Below, in pieces: positions 9,519-18,450 of a stretch of 64,000 nt of DNA. Each line of letters starts with the position of its first letter. The stretch's first letter is position 1. The notes under the pieces were generated by a model. The model was not told the origin of the DNA. It searched no databases and saw only the letters and a list, made by a program, of their open reading frames with translations. Where the stretch lies: positions 372,001-436,000 of the forward strand of contig NZ_JBHFPV010000001.1 of the NCBI RefSeq assembly GCF_042611095.1. The letters are read 5' to 3'. This DNA is from Meishania litoralis (GTDB lineage Bacteria > Bacteroidota > Bacteroidia > Flavobacteriales > Flavobacteriaceae). The position numbers were made by a program, and so were the translations under genes.

Positions 9519-10910
9519 ATTAATTACAGTATCGTTGACATAGAGACCACGGGCAACGGCATCAAAGGCAATAAGATTACCGAGATCTGCATTTTTAAGT
9601 TTGATGGAACCGACATTGTTGATGAATTCACTTCTTTGGTGAATCCTGAATGCGCCATACCTTATTTTATAACAGGACTGACCGGAATCGATGGCACTAT
9701 GGTTCGAGATGCACCTAAATTTCATGAAATCTCTGAGAAAATCATTGATTTTATGAAAGACACTATTTTCGTCGCACATAGTGTAAACTTCGACTACAAT
9801 GTCATCAAAAACGAATTTAAGGCCATCGGTATCGATTTTACCCTGAAGAAACTATGTACGGTTCGCCTTTCGAGAAAATTGATTCCGGGTTACCATTCGT
9901 ATAGCCTTGGTAAACTATGTTCGGCATTGGGTATACCGTTGACCGAACGTCACAGGGCGCGGGGCGATGCACAGGCGACCGTTCTGCTGTTCAAAAAGCT
10001 ATTGAACACCGAAGGCGCATCAGCAGTATTCAAATCTTTTTTAAATGCCCGATCGCAAGAGGCCACCCTTCCCCCTTCTCTACCAAAGGCAGCATTTGAA
10101 AAACTGCCCTCACAACCCGGAATTTATTATTTCAAAGACTCAAAGGGCAAGATTATTTATGTTGGAAAGGCCATTGACATAAAAAAACGTGTTCTAGGAC
10201 ATTTTTACGATAAGTCGACCAAAGAGGTACATATGTGCCGTATAACCGCTGACATCGATTTTGAACTCTCGGGCAGTGAACTGCTCGCCCTTTTGATGGA
10301 GTCAAATGCGATCAAAAAGCATTACCCAGAATACAATAGGGCCCAAAAAAGAACTTTGCAGCAGTATGCCATTTTTAGCTATGAGGACCGAAATGGTGTT
10401 CAACACCTGGCCTTCAACAAAGCAAAACTGGCACCAAATGCCTTGATCACCTTTACCAACATGACCGATTGCCGACTTTATCTTGAGGAAATCTGCAAGA
10501 ATTTTGGATTATGTGCCAAATACTGCCATTTACAAGAAAATATAACTTCCTGTTCCCATTATAGAATACCACAATGCAATGGCATCTGTCGCGGAATAGA
10601 GTCTTCTTCCCAATATAACCAAAGTGTTGACGCAGCTATTGCCCACATGCAGTTGCGCAAAGAACATTTTGTTATAAAGGAAAGGGGTCGAAACCATGGC
10701 GAAACCGCCTTCGTACTGGTTCAAAATGACACCTATATGGGATATGGATTTATCGAAAATTCCCAACAGATATCTACTTTTGAAGATCTAGATCCTTTTC
10801 TAAAACCACAGAAAGACACCGTAGAGGCGAACGGTATCATACGTGCGTATGTGAACAGGCACCCCGATAAAGTTCTTTCAATTTCCGATACTACGGCAAA
10901 TCTTATCTAA
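9519..10910 (+). CDS. DnaQ-like exonuclease / GIY-YIG (UvrC/Cho-like) endonuclease fusion
   Basis: About 463 residues. An N-terminal DEDD 3'-5' exonuclease has Exo I VDIETTG, Exo II VAHSVNFDYN and Exo III HRARGDAQAT. A GIY-YIG endonuclease follows from about residue 200 (GIYYF, IYVGKA), as in UvrC, and the C-terminal part holds several cysteines (CKNFGLCAKYC). This architecture is common in Bacteroidota and is linked to DNA repair or proofreading. Start choice: no in-frame ATG, GTG or TTG lies between the upstream stop at 9504 and the Exo I motif. The ATT at 9519 would give M-N-Y-S-I-V-D-I-E-T-T-G, matching the expected N-terminus. The first ordinary start, TTG at 9636, would delete Exo I. 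An ATT start or a mutated ATG is therefore inferred. Confidence 0.85.
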   Translation: MNYSIVDIETTGNGIKGNKITEICIFKFDGTDIVDEFTSLVNPECAIPYFITGLTGIDGTMVRDAPKFHEISEKIIDFMKDTIFVAHSVNFDYNVIKNEFKAIGIDFTLKKLCTVRLSRKLIPGYHSYSLGKLCSALGIPLTERHRARGDAQATVLLFKKLLNTEGASAVFKSFLNARSQEATLPPSLPKAAFEKLPSQPGIYYFKDSKGKIIYVGKAIDIKKRVLGHFYDKSTKEVHMCRITADIDFELSGSELLALLMESNAIKKHYPEYNRAQKRTLQQYAIFSYEDRNGVQHLAFNKAKLAPNALITFTNMTDCRLYLEEICKNFGLCAKYCHLQENITSCSHYRIPQCNGICRGIESSSQYNQSVDAAIAHMQLRKEHFVIKERGRNHGETAFVLVQNDTYMGYGFIENSQQISTFEDLDPFLKPQKDTVEANGIIRAYVNRHPDKVLSISDTTANLI

Positions 10911-10934
10911 AGTCAAAGAAGGTCTAAAAAAATA

Positions 10935-11066
10935 TTACTCCTCTTTGCCACTTCTCATAAACAGAACCAGTGCCGTGACCAAGCCAATGCATACCAGCGC
11001 AAAGACAACGATCATAATGATTCCATTACTCCAATTGACCAAGGGTAAAGTTTGAAACATGCTCAT
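10935..11066 (-). CDS. 43-residue single-span membrane protein
   Basis: A short frame of 43 residues starting MSMFQTLPLVNWSNG and continuing into one hydrophobic helix (IIMIVVFALVCIGLVTALVLFM), then a charged tail ending RSGKEE. The composition, clean start and tight fit between neighbours suggest a real small membrane protein rather than chance. No function is recognised. It lies 119 bases from a second small membrane frame on the same strand. Its neighbour on the other side ends convergently. Confidence 0.6.
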   Translation of the reverse strand: MSMFQTLPLVNWSNGIIMIVVFALVCIGLVTALVLFMRSGKEE

Positions 11067-11185
11067 AGGATTCTTTTAAAGGTCTAAAAGTAAGGTGGAA
11101 AGTGACGTAATAATATGACAAAAATCAGAAAACCCGGCCAAGTGTCCATTATTGAAAGAAAAGAATCTAGTTCTGGCCGAAAAGA

Positions 11186-11287
11186 CTATCTATTCATTTT
11201 TTTGTACATACGGATAATGAAAACCAGCCAAACCGCGACCATGACCACGGCCAAAATTCCATATGTCCAAAGAAAGTCCATTTTCAT
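11186..11287 (-). CDS. 33-residue single-span membrane protein
   Basis: A 33-residue frame, MKMDFLWTYG followed by a valine/isoleucine-rich helix and a basic end RMYKKMNR. It is predicted to span the membrane once with the C-terminus in the cytoplasm (positive-inside rule). It resembles small subunits or stabilising peptides of membrane complexes, but I do not recognise a family. It lies upstream of the other small membrane frame on the same strand, so the two may share a transcript. Real coding status is likely but not certain. Confidence 0.5.
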   Translation of the reverse strand: MKMDFLWTYGILAVVMVAVWLVFIIRMYKKMNR

Positions 11288-11519
11288 TTGATATAATGAA
11301 TCCCTAATGATTCAAAAAACATCTTTTTTCTAGAGAATCTGTCTTAAGCCAAATAAATCTATATCGGCCTATATTCATATAGACGCAATAAAAACGAAAA
11401 TGTTACAGAAAAGTTAATTTTTTAGGAATTTTTTTTAACTCTTTCGGAAATAACCTACAAGATAGTCATCCTACGCATATAACCCTATTAGGGGTAGGCC
11501 ATAAAAATTCTATGAAACG

Positions 11520-13280
11520 TCAGTCTTTCCGAATTTTATTCTGGTACGCAACTTTACTGCCCACGACGGATACGCTGTTCGGATCATCAAAATAAGCAAC
11601 CGCCTCTTTGGTTTGGGCAAACAGAAATTCCCTGTCCAACGCATTGATAATACCGCTGCTAAAAATAATATCGCGGGTAGGGCCAATTGCACCGGCGATG
11701 TAAAACTGTATGCCCCGACGATGGACTTCATGTATAACTTTGATCAACATTTGTGCAGCAGTCGAATCAATATAATTAATGGCTTCGGCATTCAAGATTA
11801 TACCTTTTAAAGAAGTCTCCTGAGTTTGGACATACTTAAAAAGTTGCTTTTTGAAGTAGGCCGCGTTCCCAAAATATAATTGCGCGTCAAAACGTACGAT
11901 CAGCAGATCATCTCGTGTCAATATCTCATCTTCAAAGCGATCGATATTTCTATAATGGTCCGAGCCCTTGACGTTGCCCAAGACCGCAAAATGTGGTTTT
12001 GATGTGCGGTACACCATCAACAAAAGCGAAAAGAGTACGCCTAGCAAAATACCCTGTGTTATACCTACGAACAGGGTAGCCAAAAAAGTCACCAACAAAA
12101 CAAAAAATTCATCCTTACGATACTTCCAAAGGCTCTTTGCGTAACCGACATCGATAAGGCTGAAAACAGAAACCATTATTATACTGGCCAATATCGCGTT
12201 GGGAAGGTAGTAGAACAAGGGCGTTAAAAAAACGAGGGCCAGTACAACCATCATAACGCTGATTACGGCCGCCAAATTCGTTCTCGCCCCTGATTCGAAG
12301 TTGATGGCCGAACGTGAAAAACTTGCCGTCACGGGGAAGGCCTGAAAAAAAGAACCTACCATGTTCGAGCCCCCCAAGGCAATCAGCTCTTGATCATTGT
12401 CAATGGTTTCGACTCCGGTTTTGTCTTGAACGGACTTACCGATGGATACGGCCTCAAGGTAACCTACCAACGCCAATGTCAAGGCCATGGGCCACAAACT
12501 CGTTATGTTCTTCACACTAAAATCGGGTACTTCGAACGAGGGTAGCCCCTTCGGTATGTTTCCTACAATATGAACCCCGTATGATTCAAGCTTCAAAAGA
12601 AATACCGCTAAAATGCCTAACACCACGGCAATCAAGATTCCAGGTATTTTTCGGTTCCATTTTTTTGTCGCCACAATAATCAGAATTCCGACAAGCCCGA
12701 TAGCTAGATCAAAAGGGTTGGTGTCCTGTATTTTTTCGAATGCATTGATCACCAGGTGATGAAATTGACCACTTCTTTCGATATCGGTGCCCAAAAGATG
12801 CTTTAACTGACTAAAGATGATGATCAAGACCGCCCCGGAAGTGAATCCGCTAATGACCGGCCTTGACAAAAAATTGACCAAAAATCCCATTCGAAAAAGT
12901 CCCAATACCAATTGAATAGCACCGACGAAAAATGCCAAGAACAAAGCTGTGGAAATATAATTCTCGATGCCCGATATCGCCAAGGTGCCCAGACCGGCCG
13001 CTACCAGAAGTGAATCCATTGCCACAGGGCCGACCGCCAATTGTCTTGAAGACCCCAAAAATGAGTAGACCAAAACGGGTATCAGTGAAGCGTACAGGCC
13101 ATGGACAGGCGGAAGGCCAGCTATCATGGCATAGGCCATTCCTTGAGGGATAAGTATGATACCCACTGTAAGGCCGGCGACCAAGTCTTTTGAAAACCAC
13201 ACTTTATTATAATGCGGCAACCATTGTAAAAATGGGAAAAACCTCTGCATTGACCAAAGGTAAGGCAAAAACCAAAACAT
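11520..13280 (-). CDS. SulP-family anion permease with STAS domain
   Basis: Inner-membrane SulP/SLC26-type transporter, 586 residues, usual length. The N-terminal part has the family motif LVAGLTVGIILIPQGMAYA, followed by about ten to twelve hydrophobic segments. The C-terminal STAS domain begins near residue 450 (LIVRFDAQLYFGNA) and contains the typical ILNAEAINYIDSTAA stretch. Members carry sulfate, bicarbonate or other anions with proton or sodium coupling. Sulfate uptake or export would suit a cell with several sulfatases, but this is only inference because the sulfatase operon is some 2 kb away and oriented separately. A start at Met11 (MQRFF) is also possible. Confidence 0.93.
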   Translation of the reverse strand: MFWFLPYLWSMQRFFPFLQWLPHYNKVWFSKDLVAGLTVGIILIPQGMAYAMIAGLPPVHGLYASLIPVLVYSFLGSSRQLAVGPVAMDSLLVAAGLGTLAISGIENYISTALFLAFFVGAIQLVLGLFRMGFLVNFLSRPVISGFTSGAVLIIIFSQLKHLLGTDIERSGQFHHLVINAFEKIQDTNPFDLAIGLVGILIIVATKKWNRKIPGILIAVVLGILAVFLLKLESYGVHIVGNIPKGLPSFEVPDFSVKNITSLWPMALTLALVGYLEAVSIGKSVQDKTGVETIDNDQELIALGGSNMVGSFFQAFPVTASFSRSAINFESGARTNLAAVISVMMVVLALVFLTPLFYYLPNAILASIIMVSVFSLIDVGYAKSLWKYRKDEFFVLLVTFLATLFVGITQGILLGVLFSLLLMVYRTSKPHFAVLGNVKGSDHYRNIDRFEDEILTRDDLLIVRFDAQLYFGNAAYFKKQLFKYVQTQETSLKGIILNAEAINYIDSTAAQMLIKVIHEVHRRGIQFYIAGAIGPTRDIIFSSGIINALDREFLFAQTKEAVAYFDDPNSVSVVGSKVAYQNKIRKD

Positions 13281-13310
13281 AAGCTCTAACGCTCTTGATC
13301 CTGTTCCGCA

Positions 13311-13342
13311 TTGCTACTCTTTCGAAACATATTGTATCTTCA
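13311..13342 (+). promoter_or_regulatory. Candidate promoter of the DUF1080 lipoprotein gene
   Basis: TTG at 13311-13313 and TATCTTCA at 13335-13342, spaced 21 bases, 18 bases ahead of the chosen ATG. It is a partial match to TTG / TAnnTTTG and is supported only by position. Confidence 0.3.
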
Positions 13343-13360
13343 GCGCATAAACACGCGAAT

Positions 13361-14245
13361 ATGAAAGTGATACATGCGCTTTTGAAACTAAGCCTCTTTG
13401 CATCCATTATTTTAATGACCATTCAGTGCAAAACCAGCAAAAAGCCCATAAATACCATGGATGAAGAATGGATTACCATCTTCAACGGAAAGGATATCAA
13501 TGACTGGACCACCAAAATCCACCACTATGAAGTGGGCAATAATTATGGCGAGACCTTTCGTGTCGAAGATGGACTGATCAAAGTGCGCTATGACCAATAT
13601 GAGGGTGATTTCAATGATCGCTTCGGACATTTATACTTTAATACCCCTTACTCATATTATCATGTTTCCCTTGAATACCGGTTTGTGGGCGAATTACACC
13701 CCGGCGCACCAAGTTATACCTTGCTAAATAGTGGTATAATGTTCCATTCACAGGATCCTAGAAGCATGCTGAAGGAACAAGATTGGCCCATTTCTGTGGA
13801 AATGCAATTTTTGGCAGGTATCAACGAACGAGAAGAACGCCCCACCGGCAATATGTGCTCCCCGGGCACCGATGTCGTTTATGAGGGAAAAATAGATCCA
13901 AGGCATTGTATCAATTCAACTTCAGAGACCCTTTACGGCGATCAATGGGTAAAAGCCGAAGCCATTATTTTAGGTGATTCGCTCATCACCCATGTCATCA
14001 ATGGCAAACCTGTACTGCAATACACCAGACCACAGATCGGTGGCGGGGTTGCCAACGGTTATGACCCAGCGATCAAAGTCGACGGAAAACGGTTGAAAGA
14101 GGGTTTTGTCGCATTACAAAGCGAGGGGCAGCCCATTGATTTTCGCAACATCAAAATCAAAAACCTAAAAGGTTGTACGGATCCAAAGGCGAAAAACTAC
14201 AAGACTTACTACATTAAATCAGACCCTTCGGCCTGTTCATATTAA
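13361..14245 (+). CDS. DUF1080 (3-keto-disaccharide hydrolase-like) lipoprotein
   Basis: Lipoprotein of 294 residues with a concanavalin-like jelly-roll domain of the DUF1080 / 3-keto-disaccharide hydrolase type (EWITIFNGKDINDWTTK, then LKEGFVALQSEGQPIDFRNIKIK near the end). The start chosen is ATG 13361 (MKVIHALLKLSL...), because the lipobox MTIQC follows after about 20 residues; an earlier start would add 22 residues in front of the signal. Enzymes of this family cleave glycosidic bonds of 3-keto sugars in some species, but many members are untested. The gene ends five bases from the convergent peroxidase gene. Confidence 0.85.
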   Translation: MKVIHALLKLSLFASIILMTIQCKTSKKPINTMDEEWITIFNGKDINDWTTKIHHYEVGNNYGETFRVEDGLIKVRYDQYEGDFNDRFGHLYFNTPYSYYHVSLEYRFVGELHPGAPSYTLLNSGIMFHSQDPRSMLKEQDWPISVEMQFLAGINEREERPTGNMCSPGTDVVYEGKIDPRHCINSTSETLYGDQWVKAEAIILGDSLITHVINGKPVLQYTRPQIGGGVANGYDPAIKVDGKRLKEGFVALQSEGQPIDFRNIKIKNLKGCTDPKAKNYKTYYIKSDPSACSY

Positions 14246-14250
14246 AGAAA

Positions 14251-15459
14251 TCAATGAATATTTCCTCCAACAGGAAGACCGCTGGGAACGAAACCGGGAA
14301 TCTCTTGGTCAAAATTTTCATCGTTCAACGTATTTAAGAAAGAAATGATCAAAGACATATCCTTGACCGTAAGTTTGAGTTCACGTACCAAAGGGTCGAA
14401 ATTTGCCGGGGGTATGTTGATATTACGACTTTTTCCGTTTGAGATATCCTCATAAAATTCCAATACCCTTTTGAGATTCTGAAAGCTCCCATTGTGCATG
14501 TAAGGTGCAGTAAAACGAAGGTTTCGCAAGGTAGGGGTCCGAAAAGCAAAGGTATCCATAACCCCTCCATCGACATAACCCAATTTACTGTTTTCGGGCA
14601 CGCCCAGTACATGCATTTTGTAATCTGAAAACATAGGCCCGTTATGACAATTTACACATCCGACCTTTTTAAAAAGCTCAAAACCTTCCTTTTCAGACAA
14701 TAAGATTGCGTCATCATCTCCACGCATATATTTATCAAAACGCGAGTTGTTCGTAACCAGTGTACGCTCAAAGGCAGCAATGGCCTTGGCCATATTATCA
14801 ATGGTTATTGGCCCACTACCAAAGGCCTCTTTAAATAATTTTCGATACTCCGGAATTTCTTCCAGTCGATTTACCACCTCTTCCAAAATATCATCCTCAT
14901 TAAATCCATGTCCGCGCATTTCCTCGAAGGCCTTAATGGGTTCAAGGGCTTGTTTTTCGAGACTTTTTGCTCGGCCATCCCAGAACATCGTGGCATCTTC
15001 AGGGTTATATCTATACGACGCATCGATACCATTAAAGGCAGAATTGACAACTGTCTGTGCATTTCTCTTGACAAACGGAATGTCATTCGGAACTTTGAAA
15101 CCGCGTTTACTGCCGAGGCCTTGCGAATTGGGCCCTATGGATAGATCGAGAAATTCGGCGTACCCGGTGCTTGGATGATGACAGCTGGCACAGGCGACAT
15201 CTTTATTACCGGAAAGTACCGGGTCAAAAAAAAGTAATTTTCCCAATGTCTCTTTCTCGAATGTCGCAGGATTGTTTTCTGGAGATTTGACCGTTCTGGG
15301 CAAGGCAGTTATGCGGGTATCTACCGTTACTCTTTTTGAAGAGTTCTTTTTTTGCGATGTCTCCGCCTTGCAACAAACCAAGAAAATCAATCCAAAAAGC
15401 AAAAAATGGGTTCCGCTAAAACGACGTCTAAAGTTTAACATAAATACTTCCATTGACAA
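14251..15459 (-). CDS. Di-heme cytochrome c peroxidase (MauG/CcpA-like)
   Basis: 402 residues with a lipoprotein-like leader (LIFLVCC) and two c-type heme sites, CASCH (90-94) and CVNCH (268-272), the arrangement of bacterial cytochrome c peroxidases and MauG-like oxidases. It would reduce peroxide or oxidise a substrate in the periplasm. The peroxidase context of the motifs (LGKLLFFDPVLSG, RTPTLRNLRFTAPYMHNGSF) is typical. Translation may begin at Met7 (MLNFRRRF), which looks better as a signal peptide. It follows the DinB-like gene by five bases, so the two are probably co-transcribed. Confidence 0.92.
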   Translation of the reverse strand: MSMEVFMLNFRRRFSGTHFLLFGLIFLVCCKAETSQKKNSSKRVTVDTRITALPRTVKSPENNPATFEKETLGKLLFFDPVLSGNKDVACASCHHPSTGYAEFLDLSIGPNSQGLGSKRGFKVPNDIPFVKRNAQTVVNSAFNGIDASYRYNPEDATMFWDGRAKSLEKQALEPIKAFEEMRGHGFNEDDILEEVVNRLEEIPEYRKLFKEAFGSGPITIDNMAKAIAAFERTLVTNNSRFDKYMRGDDDAILLSEKEGFELFKKVGCVNCHNGPMFSDYKMHVLGVPENSKLGYVDGGVMDTFAFRTPTLRNLRFTAPYMHNGSFQNLKRVLEFYEDISNGKSRNINIPPANFDPLVRELKLTVKDMSLIISFLNTLNDENFDQEIPGFVPSGLPVGGNIH

Positions 15460-15464
15460 GGCAT

Positions 15465-16052
15465 TTAATCATTTAGCCTACCCAAGAAAACATTGACTTT
15501 GGGGTCCATGGGGTTGCCTGCCGAACGGCGCAAAACGGCCAATTGGCCAGCGTGCCAGACGGCATCTTCAATCGGACCGTTGATTTGGTTCCAAAAAGGA
15601 AATTCGGCCGAACCCTCTTTACTCTTAAAAACAATGGAATGCTCCGATAAATCGGTTGCTTGCTTAAAAACAGTACTGGCGGTTTTCAGGTTTTGCAAGG
15701 TCAATTTTCGAAGATCCTGAACGGGCGGAACTTCAATGCTGACGGTGCGGTCGTTCGGTATTTTTTTCGCGCTGTTCGCTATCATATTCGATAAAGCATA
15801 TATGTGTTCCATCGTTTCCCTAATACTTCGCCCTTCATTACTTGGCCGGTAATCAAAATCGTTCTCGGTGATTCCCTCCGTCGCCCAATAATAGCGAAAT
15901 CCGAGTCCATCTATCATACGTGAAACAACGGTGCCCGCGGTATAGTCTTTGGGCACTTCGGGAATCGTGGCATAAGGTAATACATCCATAACCTCCTGAG
16001 CATTTAGAGTTAGACCAATGGTTAGTAACAATGGTAAAAGTATCTTTTTCAT
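15465..16052 (-). CDS. Secreted DinB-like protein
   Basis: 195 residues starting with a clear signal peptide (MKKILLPLLLTIGLTLNAQ). The rest is an all-helical DinB/YfiT-like bundle. Histidines in METMEHIYAL and in VWHAGQLAVLRR are placed as in the metal-binding sites of the family, many of which act as thiol transferases or have unknown roles. Export is unusual compared with cytoplasmic family members and suggests a periplasmic task. It precedes the cytochrome peroxidase gene closely, which hints at a shared oxidative-stress role, though this is inferred only from adjacency. Confidence 0.8.
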   Translation of the reverse strand: MKKILLPLLLTIGLTLNAQEVMDVLPYATIPEVPKDYTAGTVVSRMIDGLGFRYYWATEGITENDFDYRPSNEGRSIRETMEHIYALSNMIANSAKKIPNDRTVSIEVPPVQDLRKLTLQNLKTASTVFKQATDLSEHSIVFKSKEGSAEFPFWNQINGPIEDAVWHAGQLAVLRRSAGNPMDPKVNVFLGRLND

Positions 16053-16077
16053 GTGTTTATTTTTATCGCTTTCATTT

Positions 16078-16091
16078 GGTCACATGTAACC
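16078..16091. promoter_or_regulatory. Near-palindromic site upstream of the DinB-like gene
   Basis: GGTCACATGTAACC is a palindrome with one mismatched base pair (12 of 14 positions symmetric), 26 bases upstream of the DinB-like start. It is the kind of spacing and symmetry seen for dimeric regulators. No regulator can be named. Confidence 0.3.
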
Positions 16092-16230
16092 TTTGACGAC
16101 TAAAATGTTCATTACCCCCGTGTCTAAAGATTATTTTAGCCATATCGGTTTCATACTATGCGTTTTAATAAAAGGTATTCAACGCCCCATAAAAATACAA
16201 CAATACGTATTGGCCGGTTTCGAAACGGAT

Positions 16231-17007
16231 TTATTCCGGGGAAATCGTCACCTTGAACGACGCCGAACTACTTTCCAAAGTTTGGAAACCCTGGTGCAAA
16301 TTCCGCTGTTCGACGGCATAGGGATAAAAAGTGATGGGTTCGATGCATACCATATTGGGGACTTCCGTCCATAACATGAAACTTTTGAACCCTTCGGTTT
16401 TGATACGCAACCGTTTTGCATCGCTCAATACAATTTCATTGCAATCAGGTACGTGCAATGCCCGACTGCCTACAGCTAAAACTTCCGCTAACGAAATGCT
16501 CCTACCATTGGCTTTTACGTTGGGATTTTTAACCGACAATCGAAAAGCAGGGTGGTACCCCAACATAAAGGGCATTCCATTTTCGGCATTAATTTTAAAA
16601 CTCACGGAAAGTCCACTTTCCAAAATCCGTATCCGTTTTTCAAACTCGAAGTCGTAGGGCCAAAAAAGTTCTTTTTCATCTGATTTCTCAGGGTATTTTG
16701 AATTCACTACTCTGCTACCAGCTTTATACTTTTTAAGATATGTCGCTTGGGTTTCCGATTGCGATATCAATTCATAGGGCATCTCACGAAGCAATCCGTG
16801 TTGATCCTGAACGGCTGTCCCTTTTGGTGTTTGTACTTGGAAACCGGCTTCGGCCGTCGGCCCTATGATCGGAAACATTTCGGTATCGGTATTACGCCAA
16901 CCTGGACTTCCCTTTTGATGCATAAATTCATGGCCATCGACAGAATAACCTATCAACTCGCCATTATCTACTCTTGCCCACCGATCTTTAATTTTTAATG
17001 AAATCAT
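16231..17007 (-). CDS. Aldose 1-epimerase family protein
   Basis: Mutarotase-like protein of 258 residues. The family signature is visible: DQHGLLRE with the likely catalytic histidine near residue 70, and GYHPAFRL with a second histidine. Such enzymes interconvert anomers of galactose, glucose or other aldoses, mainly in the cytoplasm; no signal peptide is seen. It is five bases from the CotH gene, in the same orientation. The substrate cannot be told from sequence, but sugars released by the glycan-degrading enzymes in this window are reasonable candidates. Confidence 0.88.
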   Translation of the reverse strand: MISLKIKDRWARVDNGELIGYSVDGHEFMHQKGSPGWRNTDTEMFPIIGPTAEAGFQVQTPKGTAVQDQHGLLREMPYELISQSETQATYLKKYKAGSRVVNSKYPEKSDEKELFWPYDFEFEKRIRILESGLSVSFKINAENGMPFMLGYHPAFRLSVKNPNVKANGRSISLAEVLAVGSRALHVPDCNEIVLSDAKRLRIKTEGFKSFMLWTEVPNMVCIEPITFYPYAVEQRNLHQGFQTLESSSASFKVTISPE

Positions 17008-17012
17008 TTTCC

Positions 17013-18422
17013 CTAAAGCGCCTCGATAGTTCCGTCAAGCCAAGTCAATCGATCATTTATCCAGCCTTTCAAATAATCAACTTCTTCGTCATGGCTGCTT
17101 CCAACAAAATTGTTGGGCCAAATATAAGTGCCCAGAATTCTCCATGTATTAAAATTGTTGCCTATCGCACCGGCTTTGGTCAACATGGCGATATCGGCAT
17201 CGATTTTGGCGTGTATCGAAGTTTGCGAAAAAGGTCCAGATCTCAAAGTGTTCCAGCGTTCTTTCAGTTGATTTACGAACGCAGGGTCTTGCAAAAGTCT
17301 ATCCCACCAAAACGGTATCTGCCAAAAATCTCCAGGGCATCGTTCATTGAACTTATATGCCCATACATTCGTCTCCCCACCGCTGCAATAATCGGCATTT
17401 CCAAAGGCAAGGTTAAAATCCCAAATAGGCCCCATTTGTAATTTTCCATTTTTATCCTTTTGCAGAAAGGTACTCAAACGGTAGCCGTCAACATTGTTCG
17501 CAAGTTCGTTGAGCAAGAAGAAATCGATAAAACTATCAGCATCTATGAATGCCGCATACCCTACCAAAGGGTCTGCAAAATCATCAGAAGCGAGGGCATC
17601 TTCAAATTGTTGCATATAGCCTGATATATAGGCCTTTTGTTCTACGGTAATATCTTCTTCTTTGGGGTGTTCGTACAAAAAACGTACCGACTGGCCCGCA
17701 TTGGAATTGTTCGGTGTATATGACGAAGGGAATGAATTGAAGTCGGTATAGTCAGTTCCGAAACTAGGGCCGTCGGCTTTATCGATTTTTAGAATATAGC
17801 CCCCGGTAAGGTCTTCGCCCGATATTTCGTCTTCATTTAATTTGTTGACATCGATCCGCTCCGAATCCCGCTTCAACTTCTCCATGAAAACATAAACGCC
17901 TTGATAGAAATCATTAATGGTCACTTCTACAAATTGACTTCGACTTGCATAACGCCCTATCTCGTTCGAAAGGTCATAGATGAGTTTGTTTCTGATCAAA
18001 GATTTATCGCTGTAAGGTGCATAAAAAATCCAATCTGATTCTTCTGGAAGCCCCAATAACGATAAGTCCAGATCTTCGTCATCGGCATCCCTTGTCTCGA
18101 ACCCGAACGATTTCTTCGGGAACATTTGAGACGACTTACCCCTGATCTCTATTCCTATTTTACCCTCGAAATCAACTCCGTTCGGGGTATTAATGGTCAT
18201 TTGCGCATTTATTTTGGGCTCGTCAACGATAAGGGCGCCATTTGTATTGATCGAAACCTGTGGCAAACGATCTTCGGGATTTACTTGTACAACATTATCT
18301 TCTTCTTGTTCGGCCGGCGGCACTATGCCATCGTCATTGATACATGACGAATTCGAACTGACCAAAACCACCAACAAGGCGACCAAGCAATAACGTGCTC
18401 CGATATAATGGATAAGTTTCAT
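17013..18422 (-). CDS. CotH-kinase family lipoprotein
   Basis: Exported lipoprotein of about 469 residues whose leader ends at a lipobox near SSNSSC. The start chosen is the ATG at 18422 (MKLIHYIGARY); a start three codons earlier is possible. The middle part has CotH-family features: IEIRGKSSQMFPKKSF, YASRSQFVEVTINDFYQGVYVFMEK and MGPIWDFNLAFGN. CotH-like proteins are atypical kinases or surface proteins; in several marine bacteria they are attached outside. Role here unknown. It lies between an aldose epimerase gene and a cysteine synthase gene, with a short distance to each. Confidence 0.86.
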   Translation of the reverse strand: MKLIHYIGARYCLVALLVVLVSSNSSCINDDGIVPPAEQEEDNVVQVNPEDRLPQVSINTNGALIVDEPKINAQMTINTPNGVDFEGKIGIEIRGKSSQMFPKKSFGFETRDADDEDLDLSLLGLPEESDWIFYAPYSDKSLIRNKLIYDLSNEIGRYASRSQFVEVTINDFYQGVYVFMEKLKRDSERIDVNKLNEDEISGEDLTGGYILKIDKADGPSFGTDYTDFNSFPSSYTPNNSNAGQSVRFLYEHPKEEDITVEQKAYISGYMQQFEDALASDDFADPLVGYAAFIDADSFIDFFLLNELANNVDGYRLSTFLQKDKNGKLQMGPIWDFNLAFGNADYCSGGETNVWAYKFNERCPGDFWQIPFWWDRLLQDPAFVNQLKERWNTLRSGPFSQTSIHAKIDADIAMLTKAGAIGNNFNTWRILGTYIWPNNFVGSSHDEEVDYLKGWINDRLTWLDGTIEAL

Positions 18423-18450
18423 AACAAACATTTTCTACAAGATATGGAAT

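Noticed and set aside
9636..10910. TTG at 9636 as the start of the exonuclease/GIY-YIG fusion
   Set aside because: It would remove the VDIETTG catalytic motif that is in frame upstream without any stop.
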